Positions 55,614 to 64,000 of a stretch of 64,000 nucleotides of DNA are shown here, one piece after another. Source of the stretch: Plutella xylostella (lineage: Eukaryota > Arthropoda > Insecta > Lepidoptera > Plutellidae); NCBI RefSeq assembly GCF_932276165.1, contig NC_063983.1, positions 4,533,501 to 4,597,500 on the forward strand, read 5' to 3'. The notes below the pieces were generated by a model. It had not been told where the DNA came from. It searched no databases and saw only the letters and a program-made list of their open reading frames with translations. The position numbers and the translations under genes were made by a program. Position 1 is the first letter of the stretch, and every line of letters begins with the position of its first letter.

Positions 55614-58063
55614 TATATAAAAACTTACTGATATATAAAAATATATATAAAAACTTACTTATAGCCCCTAACTTCGTTTTAAACTTTGGTAGGAAAAAAA
55701 ATCATTAATAAAAAAATGACTGTTTACTCAAAAACACAAATATAGGTAGGTAACCTTTATGATGATCAATGAATATATTTAAAACTCGTAAGTATGTAGG
55801 TATACGAGATTATCGAACATACCTATAATTTATGCACTTATGTTCCATAGTGATCATAACGTAGTGGTGTTATACGTTTAGAGCTGTTATACCTACATTA
55901 CAGGTGCATAAATGCAGTAAAGGCACCGCTTAGCTTGTATTATGTCTTTGTAGAGGTGCAATAATTTCGTGAATTCGTTTGTATATAGCACTTAACTAGC
56001 CCTAGGCACGGTGGTCTAAGGCCTATTGGGCACGCCTCATTTCCTAGTACTATGTATTGCCTAACTGTAACATTTCACTATTTGTCCAAAACGGGTTTAC
56101 CAGTTTGTAGTTGGTTTGTGATAGGGGTCCGTTGAAATAATCATAATATTTTTTATATACGTATCTACGTATCTTATATACTATAGACATATATGACACT
56201 AGATTCCCCAACTAAACGTACCTACTGCGCGCGTCATCTATTTAGTTCCATCCAGCTGTCATTATCAGTGCCAAAAATAATAATTCGCATACAAAATTCG
56301 GCACGCCCGGTTCTTATAGAATGAGCGCATTTGTGGCATCTAGTCATATAAGTCTGCAGGTACTTACTTACTTTAACAAAGACAAACAATTAAAGTTTTC
56401 CTTGTCCATACCGGGTCGCGAGGTGTCTTCTCATTAGACCAATTAAAACTGGTCCTACATAACTGCCTCATTGAATATGGAAACAAATAATTGATCGATC
56501 ATCCCACTCGAGGCCATACGGAAGGTATGTACGGGAATACACTTAGCTATGTACGCAACTTACATACTTGAATACGACATAATAGGAAATATGATGGAAA
56601 CTTATTGAAGATGGTATTTGTATGTGTCTCATGGAGATATCAATTAAAAGAGAATTTAAATTGGTTTCTGTGTGTATGCTTATGCGATGTCGCGTAGTAA
56701 CTGATTGCTTACTCCGTGTTATATCGTCATTAAATTATATGATGTATCCTAATTTTATAAACTTTTAATCTCTGTTACCTCTGGTACCTCTGTACCTATA
56801 GTTTCATGGCTTATTAGGTTTTTGTTGACTTTTTATAGTCTCGAGTAAATGATACTCAAATTTTGTAGGTTACGAGAAGGGACTCTACAAGTAGTCTACA
56901 GTTTTTTTTTTCTTTATTAGTGTTCGCGTGGTCCCTTTCAAATTTTTAGCAATTCATTTGTACCCACGGACATAAAAAACAAAGCACAAATGAAATGCAC
57001 AAAGTACCAGGATGCAAGAGTCTAGTAGGAGTTAATAAATCCGATCTAAATATCGATGGTACAGCATTTGCATGCGGGGTGCGGGGCGGCGGCGCGGGGC
57101 GCGGGGGGAAGGCGTGGTCGGCGCCGGTCGCTATCCTTGACTCCAGCGTCAGGCTCCGAAGTAGCTGGACCAAGTGGTTGTGATCGTTCGAGTAATTGGG
57201 CCATTTACACGTGCTAAAGGTCAGATAATTGACGTCGGTCGTCGTTGATATTTTTTTTTTACGAGTTGTCAAAATGTCGATGGTTGATTATTGAACTTTT
57301 CAAAGTTTATGGAGGTTGGTTTTGGCGGTTTCAGAAGAAACTGTTATTAAATTGAATACTGTTATAGTCCGAATGTAATATTTTTCTCAGTGGCATTTGG
57401 TAGCTAAAATACATCCTAATATAATCATAATAATATGCATTGACACCATCAAAATACAAAACGAAGAAGAAATTAGCACATTTTTTTTAAATTGGTATCA
57501 TATAATATTTTTGGCCTATTTTGACTTTGACTAGATTGTTGAAGGTATAGCCTATCCTATAATTTCAAACATGATTGATTTGTGCTACGTGGTTTCGGAA
57601 ATCTCACGTAGAATTAGAAAAAGTATCAAACCTATGCCGTCGCACTACACCGGGAGTGAATGTGGCGATTGTACTAGCGCTGGACGGGCCGCAGTGATAA
57701 CGCGCTCAGTCTTATCACACGACTAACCCGTGCCCCGTGCTACAACCCAAACTACACCTTAAACCTAAAGCCATACCACTGGAAGCAGCTAAACCAACGA
57801 GCTTTTTAACTAGGTGATGCTTAGGAAAATAGCGCCAGATGCATTGCAGCTAAGGTTTTATTTAGTCTGTGGGTTAAATAGTGAACAGTATTGTTCTAAA
57901 GATTCCTGAAGATTGTACCGCACTGGTCTAGTAGATACAGTTATTGCGCCTCGCGTGTGTGATGAGTTGGTTATAAACAAATACAGGGTGCTAATGATAT
58001 GCTCCTGACAAAACTTATATATGTATACACGTTTTGTGACGCTTGTATAATCAACGTTCGGCC
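55614..58063. other. Anonymous DNA
   Basis: About 2.4 kb. Apart from the G-rich motif at 57076 and an isolated TACAGGGTG at 57984 (possible MITE end without a partner), nothing is recognised. Confidence 0.45.
57076..57108 (+). other. G-quadruplex-prone motif
   Basis: Four runs of at least four G (57076-57079, 57083-57086, 57096-57099, 57103-57108) within 33 bases, separated by short GC-rich loops, fit the intramolecular quadruplex pattern on the plus strand. The surrounding 57060-57140 is GC-rich. Confidence 0.7.
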
Positions 58064-58160
58064 TATTTTATTTTATTTTATTTTATTTATTTGGGACAAA
58101 TAACAGTTATACATTAAGTCTTAGAATCTATAGATATTGAAAAGTGTTGGTTCAATGTAT
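58064..58160 (-). mobile_element. LINE 3' end with TAAAA tail
   Basis: The minus strand ends ATTTGTCCCAAATAAATAAA and then TAAAA pentamers (58066-58090). It is the terminal untranslated part of a 5'-truncated LINE or SINE; its upstream limit is not defined. Confidence 0.5.
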
Positions 58161-58786
58161 AACCCACAACATTGTCCACAGGTTACTAAAGATAACAATT
58201 TAAATGATTATAGGAGATTAGATTAACACCAGATGCCTGCGACATATATATGTATATTACGAGTTAGTTTAGTTTTTTATTAACTTACAATTTTACTCAT
58301 GAAACATCACATTAAAATTTAAAAAACGATCTCCAAAACCTATTTTAAACAATAAACATTGCAGGATATTTATTATAGAGAAAGTTCTTTCAGTTTTATG
58401 AGTAGATCATGTAGTATCATTTTGAAAGAGCATTACTTATAAATAGAACGTAATGTGCTCATTAACATCATTATCTTAGAGCGCTGTCATAACGTCAGGG
58501 AGTTTTTATACTATGATTAAGTTAATTTTATAACCATGCAAACTTTACAACCATTTAATTCTTTAACAATAAGTACAGTGTTTAAGACAAGGATATAAAA
58601 TAATTATGTAAATTTTACAAGTTTTCTATTAGAGCTGTACAGAAACTATTAGCAGGTGATTAATTATCGGCTTTTATCAGTGGCCAGAGTAATGATCTGT
58701 AGACAGGCGAGCGACAGGCACTGGACGTGAGTGGCCTATACATTCTGTCCTACTAATAAAATATACGCAAAAGTTTGTACAGAGCC
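58161..58786. other. Anonymous AT-rich spacer
   Basis: Nothing recognised. Confidence 0.4.
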
Positions 58787-58985
58787 ACAAACTTATCTGT
58801 TCCGGTGACAGCTCACGTAAATGTGTAATATTTCTTCATTCTATAAGATTTTAAGTTTGCCAGTAGTGGTAATGCGCTCTTGTGGTTTCAATAAACCCAT
58901 CTAATCTATATCAATATATAATTCATTAGTAAATAATGAGATATGGATCAATTACGTTCGCTCTCACCGGAACAGATAAGTTTGT
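58787..58985. mobile_element. MITE with perfect 22-bp inverted ends
   Basis: 58787-58808, ACAAACTTATCTGTTCCGGT continuing GA, is the exact complement of 58964-58985. 199 bp, noncoding interior. No target duplication is evident. Confidence 0.7.
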
Positions 58986-59127
58986 CGCACTGTAAGTATG
59001 GAGGATGTTTCGATTATTGGTTAATTTTTGACGCATAGCTTACTTTTTATAGAAGGGTTCGCATGTTAAAATAAATAGAAGGCAAAGCAGCGCTAGCGGC
59101 ATCAGGTACTTTAATTATGGACTCGCG

Positions 59128-59462
59128 CACTGAGGGTTCCGTACAAGTGTACCTACCTCAGATAGTTTTCCTTTTAATTTCGTCATATGTACTACATCCG
59201 TGAAACCATTCACTGAATCAAAAAATGGATTGATCATACCTATAATATTTTTGGAAGACCTATCTAACGAGATTTTTTTCATCCCCTCTTTATGTGATTT
59301 TTGTTACAATATTTTATTTGACTCCTTTGTTAGGGCAGTGAATTTGTATATGTATAGTACCAGCTTGATATCTTTACCCGTTTCTGAGATAAAAGGTATG
59401 ATAGACAGACAGACGGACAACAAAGTGATCCTATAAGGGTTCCTTTGAGGTACGGAACCCTA
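59128..59462 (+). repeat. AGGGTTCCGTAC...GTACGGAACCCT repeat
   Basis: Starts AGGGTTCCGTAC and ends GTACGGAACCCTAAAAA, with GATAGACAGACAGACGGACA and TTTACCCGTTTCTGAGATAA inside. It matches, in reverse, 44900-45060, and is related to the ends of 33988-34548. A 78-codon open frame inside looks incidental. Confidence 0.6.
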
Positions 59463-61220
59463 AAAATTAAATATATATTCAAATTTTCCCTAAATTGTCC
59501 AACTATCTTCCTACATATAGGTCGGTCATTCATAAATAAGACAGTAACTACTAACTAGTATAAACAAGCAAAGATCATCGTTGCATCATGTGCTTAGCAT
59601 TGTCCGTATAACACAAGGATTCTTAAGCGGATGATATTACAACTTATGGTGACAGCTAATAATAAAGAATAGGTAACTAATTAAATTCAAGTTTAACCAA
59701 TGACTTCAGTTTACCCAGTAGCAGATCCGGACAGGGCACAGGATTCATAAAACGGATGCTAAAATATGTATCTTTTATTAATAATTCATTTACAGTGTCA
59801 TATAATTTAATTACTTCAACAGTACCTAGCTCAGTAAGAAATAAAATGTAGAGAAGGTACACATTTTAAGAAGATAGAAAGAGTAAATTATGCATGTTTC
59901 ATTCTTGTTCTACGAATTTTTATATTAATTTAGTTATTTCATAATGACATTATAGGTTATACAACATTTTCGTCTACGAATGCCCCCGATAAAACCGTAA
60001 GGTGTGTTTTTTTTTGCGAAAACCCTTTTTTGTATACATGTTTACTTATCAGCGCTTGTTAGCACAGCTTCAGTTTCATATTTTGTTAAGGCAATTTAAA
60101 AAGGTAGAACAAAATATTTGCATTCATGTTAATCGCAACGTTTTTCTTCTATGATAAACGCCACTGGGAAATTTTGCATCTGTACTGTAGATTGCATTAT
60201 TAGCGACCAACTTTACCGACACTTTACCAATTCGCAGAATACCTGCGTGATTAAATGTTTTTACTTTGTTACAATTTCAATCCGCTCGAACCACAGATAA
60301 TCCACCCAAGACGCAACTTTTTCAGAACCAAAACAGGACTCATAAAGACACTTACCAAATGACGTCGGAATAAAAAACTTAATGATAACTTTAAATATAA
60401 CATTCGTATACAATTTGCACGAAACAACCAGTGCTAATGAGAACTTGTATTATGACAATTGCCAGCACCGCCATATACGAGCGAGATCATTTTCATCTCT
60501 CGCAACCCTAAATAAACAATTAGTTTAAAACAACCGTGTCGTTGCCAACCTTATTTGTAGTTTATTTGATTTCAGCCTTAATTCAATGCAGACAAGAGTG
60601 TAAAGTTGAGTGTGTGAGGCTTCTTTAGCACTCATCAGTACGCCAGAGTAAGCCCCGAATCGCTTCGCCGAATGAAATTAAGCTATAAAACTTAACGATA
60701 CGATCTCGCCAAAAGTCCCGTCCCAGCAGACCGCGGACTTGCTTCACATAAATTATCATATTATAAAAATTATTTGGACCGCACAAAAGAACGCCCGTCG
60801 CCATCCATCGTCGAATTAAAAGGAAAGGTGATCGACATTTTGTCTGTCAAAATACTTAATTTGTATTTTTAATATTTCACGCTGACCTTTAGCTTTAGCA
60901 GTATTTTTTCTGTTATCATCCCGGCTCGATCTCGGTGGCAGCGGTGGCTCTACATCCGCTCACTAAGGTCTCTCGGCCACGCCTAGTTCAAATGCTTCAC
61001 CGGACTGACCAGTGACCATGAGACGAGCTCTGCAGCTAAATTAATTTGATGTCTAGACTTCAATGAGGCTTGTTATAGGACATTCATTTGCAATGTCCTA
61101 ATAATTTACAAGTCGATAGGTACCTACATATTTGAAAAAAAACATCATAACGTCTGTGTAGTAATAGTAAGTGTGGTAATACGTAGATTCATACTGTCTT
61201 CGTAAAAGAAACGAACTATA
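59463..61220. other. Anonymous DNA
   Basis: AT-rich with slightly GC-richer 60600-60830 and 60920-61030. No exon or repeat recognised. Confidence 0.45.
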
Positions 61221-61229
61221 TAGATATAG

Positions 61230-61543
61230 CTCAGTCGGGTGAGCGCCCGCTTCTTAATCAAGAGATGCGGGTTCGAATCCCGGCGCTGACATGTACCAAT
61301 GAGTTCTTTTAACTTAAGTACAATGTATACCATCGCTCTTACGGTGAAGGAAAATCGTGAGGAAACCTGCATATCTAGATCTAGCACATCTAGATATGTG
61401 AACCCACCAACCCGCAGTGGACCAGCGTGGTGGGAAATGGTCCAAGCTTAGGAAGGCAGTTTAGACCTTGGGCATATGCACAAAGGTTCCACTCGAGAGA
61501 GCCAGGTGCAGGTACTTACACCCCCACAGAGAATAGAATAGAT
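61230..61543 (+). mobile_element. tRNA-headed SINE, plus strand
   Basis: Same family as 11187, read directly: CTCAGTCGGGTGAGCGCCCG, box B GGTTCGAATCC, central ACGGTGAAGG block, end CACCCCCACAGAGAATAGAA. The first bases of the head are missing or overlap the 9-bp direct repeat TAGATATAG (61221-61229 and 61544-61552). Confidence 0.85.
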
Positions 61544-61552
61544 TAGATATAG

Positions 61553-62529
61553 ATAATATAAAATTTATCAGTTGCATAAGTTCAGTAGTTGTATGTTACT
61601 TTAAAGTCACCCTTTTCTACGCCTAAACATTTATTTATGCAACACAGCAATATAATATTTAATTTAATTTTTAATTATAATTCTTTATTCAGATACCTAA
61701 GATCCATTTTGTTAGTAGACATATTAAAATACAGTGGATTAGTAAGTACTTAAAATATTTAAAACTTTATATACTTAAGAACAAACACTGATTGCATTTC
61801 CTCCAATTAAAAAGAAAACAATGAAACTCGTTCGAAGTTCAAACAAATGATTACGCACGCACGCCGGTTAATGTACAGAGCAGATACCATCAGTGGTTCC
61901 ATTTTGATTGACGTCTTTTAATGACTTGGTTCGATGCCCAACCGGAATTGGGATAAGAATTTCGTATCGTACATTGTAGGAGCTTGCAATACGTTGTCAT
62001 TGCTACAGAAAATAACAACCGTTACAAACAAATTAATTGTAATTTTTCAATCATTTTAATAGCTAAAAGTTGGTAGATGGTGGTTTCTAAATATCTGTTC
62101 TGATTAAAAGATACATTTGATATGTACTTTTTATTCAAAATTGTAACAATGTGCCTGTATTATTAATTTGAAATTAAATTGTGTGTAAATAAACTAAAAA
62201 ATATGTAAGTACTGCTTACTACTCTACACCAACATAAAAGTATGTTATACTTGTATTTAACGGAAACATAAATATTTTGTAATAATAAGCTTTATACACA
62301 TATAATTCTGATATAATAATTTCAACTTAAACATGCTTAAAATGGCGTTTTCCAAAAATCGATTACATCTCCGCAACTTTATTGCTTTTTAATAAGTTCC
62401 ACAAGTTCCCTTGAGGCTCACGACTTTTCTTTGCGATTTATTTTACGCTGTTTGGTTAACAATTTAGTACCCATTCTTACAACAGTTTTATGGGAGAAGA
62501 GTTAGGGTCAATAATAATATAATAATATG
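61553..62529. other. Anonymous AT-rich DNA
   Basis: About 1 kb, nothing recognised. Confidence 0.45.
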
Positions 62530-62775
62530 TGGGGACATCTCACACACGGCCATCCGACCCAAAGCTATTAAAGCTGGGCTAGGCTAGGCCTGTGTTATGA
62601 GTATCGGACAGCTGATATATCTACACAAATACATAGATAGATACATAGTAAATATAAATATCAAGACCCAAGTGCAAATATTTGTCTCTAATCAAATATC
62701 TGCCCCAGGCGGGAATCGAACCCGGGACCTTCGGCATAGCAGTCAGGGCCACTAACCACTACGCCATTCGACCGT
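62530..62775 (-). mobile_element. tRNA-headed SINE, third type
   Basis: The minus strand begins GGTCGAATGGCGTAGTGGTT (box A), then GGTCCCGGGTTCGATTCCCG (box B), GGGGCAGATATTTG, and ends GTGTGAGATGTCCCCACATA with an AAT-rich tail at 62505-62530. A diverged member lies at 24985-25153. Confidence 0.8.
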
Positions 62776-62861
62776 CTAAATGTTGCCACTACACTGGGAA
62801 TGGGAACCCTCGCGCAGGGCTCGGACCTGGAATATTGTGTGTATTGTTTAAGTTACATAAC

Positions 62862-63014
62862 TTTAGTTCATCATCAGCGTCAACTAGAATAATCATCCAC
62901 TGCTGGATATAGCTAGGCCTCTCCCAGGGAGCGCCACAACACTCGGTCCACGGCTTTCCTCATCCAGCCACCAGCTACCCGCCTAAGGTGGTCGGTCCAG
63001 CGGGCAGGAGGGAG
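62862..63014 (-). pseudogene. RTE-clade LINE, 3' terminal fragment
   Basis: The minus-strand frame reads PPARWTDHLRRVAGGWMRKA then VDRVLWRSLGEA and a TAG, where the copy at 29 kb continues YVQQWMTIG. The end is GACGCTGATGATGAA. Very short, 5'-truncated, with a frame disruption after GEA. Confidence 0.8.
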
Positions 63015-64000
63015 TCCCAGTTTAGTTCTCTCTACACTTAATTATTAATTAATTAGGTTCAACTACTTATAAATATAATAAACAACCATAAAAACTCCCG
63101 AGATAAGCATATAAAAGTTGGTAATATTCGCCTTTTTGCCCTACCATCATTTATAGAGTTTATTTTAAACGTACCCACAGTAAATACATCATTATAATAA
63201 TACCTATAATGATAAAAACACTATCAAATAAAAATATAGCGCGAAATTGCTAAATAGTTTCAAATTTATTATGAAAAACAAAAACCGTAAACGGACCACG
63301 TATAAAGGAATAGGGCAGAACTTATTGCGCATACATTAGACATCAACGCAGTAGTTGAACTTTCTTTTTCATAGCCTGCGCAAACTGCATCCCTTGTCAC
63401 TTACTGTCAGTCTATATTTGTCTTTGCAAACCGATTGCCATATCAAAGCGGTCTCAAAAGGCGACATCGTGATCAAATACGTAAAGTTAGAATAGCGGGA
63501 AAGTCATACAGCCTTCGTACAGGCAGCTGCGCGTGCGCACAGGGCGGTGTCGCGAGCGCGACTGGTGATTTCTGCTATCGTTCAAGTCTGGGCTTCTGCT
63601 ATGGTGTGCGAGCGGGACGCAGCGAGGGTAGAGCAGCGCAGCCTACCGCCCCGTCCGAGCCATCCGGAAGGCCCGCTGAAACTGGACCGTTTTCTTTTCT
63701 TGTTATTATTGAGATCGGCTCTCAAACTCTCAAGTTCTGTTGTTGTCGCGCGGCGCTCCGTTGATAACGCGATGCGGCCTGCCCCGGCGCGCGCGCAAGC
63801 TTAAAGCTCGCGAAAATCTTCACGAAAATAAACGTTATGGAATGGATATTTTCTTAGACACCGTGCTCAGTGATTTTTCCGTAACTGTTATTTTTTTCTT
63901 TACTGTGTTTTTTTTTTGTATTGTGCTGTTAGAAAAGTGAAACCGCAGGATTGCCCTAACATTTTTAGTGTTGCGATAATTTATTTGTTGCGTTCAAGGC
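63015..64000. other. Anonymous DNA with CpG-rich island, possible promoter region
   Basis: 63475-63800 is strongly GC- and CpG-rich (for example GCGCGTGCGCACAGGGCGGT, CCGGCGCGCGCGCAAGC) against an AT-rich background, and is followed by T-rich DNA to the window edge. Overlapping open frames of 66-109 codons are a by-product of few AT-rich stops; none has a recognisable domain. A 5' untranslated exon or promoter of a gene to the right is possible but I see no TATA, initiator or splice set that settles it. Confidence 0.35.

Noticed and set aside
56946..57272. 108-codon minus-strand frame with a proline-rich stretch
   Set aside because: The proline-rich part is simply the complement of the G-rich motif; no conserved domain.
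57984..57992. TACAGGGTG motif resembling a MITE end
   Set aside because: No inverted partner found nearby; a single short match is not enough.
63435..63940. Three overlapping frames at the right edge
   Set aside because: Produced by scarcity of stops in CpG-rich DNA; mutually overlapping in different frames with no recognisable protein.

Overview
This is eukaryotic nuclear DNA, almost certainly from a moth or butterfly (Lepidoptera). The evidence is the set of interspersed repeats: Lep1-type Helitron-like repeats starting ATCCTAACTAATATTATAA, tRNA-headed SINEs carrying the ACGGTGAAGGAAAA block, a 5S-rRNA-headed SINE, RTE-clade LINE ends (QWAGHI and GRPPARWTDDLRRVAG motifs), CR1/L2-like LINEs with pentamer tails, and GGTTCCGT/ACGGAACCCT repeats. 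The background is AT-rich with short GC-rich islands. I found no complete host protein gene, no operon-like structure, no CRISPR array, and no tRNA or rRNA gene that looks functional. Most open frames of 60-130 codons here look like chance.

Layout. 1-7 kb: a 5S-derived SINE at the left edge, two Lep1-type repeats, a nest of three MITEs (2.6-3.0 kb), a 756-bp Mutator-like element with a perfect 10-bp target duplication, and a small CACTCAC-type MITE. 7-12.5 kb: a 30-bp perfect inverted repeat encloses the best coding feature of the window, a CR1/L2-like LINE whose ORF2 (967 codons, endonuclease plus reverse transcriptase) is intact on the minus strand, behind the tail of ORF1; a broken RTE reverse transcriptase with a SINE at its edge follows. 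12.5-28 kb: mostly anonymous AT-rich DNA with a 992-bp piggyBac-like element, MITEs and GC-rich islands. 28-35.3 kb: LINE 3' ends, a MITE carrying an RTE fragment, a 97-bp-arm palindrome, and a 2.0-kb decayed PIF/Harbinger element that keeps remnants of both of its genes. 35-52 kb: anonymous DNA with many MITEs, four tRNA-headed SINEs in the wider interval, and LINE tails. 52.5-55.6 kb: a dense cluster with CAGGGTG-terminal MITEs, a 166-bp tandem duplication and a 1.75-kb foldback with arms of about 810 bp. 55.6-64 kb: anonymous DNA, a G-quadruplex motif, more MITEs and SINEs, an RTE tail, and a CpG-rich stretch at the right edge that could be a promoter or first exon.

The window therefore reads as an intergenic or long-intron region built by repeated rounds of transposition. 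LINE machinery (CR1/L2-like and RTE) explains the SINE and LINE tails. Tc1/mariner-, piggyBac-, Harbinger- and Mutator-like transposases, none of them intact here, would explain the MITEs. Nested insertions give a relative order of events. The least ordinary items are the ORF1/ORF2 junction of the LINE, which lacks an ATG, and the very long foldback at 53.9-55.6 kb.
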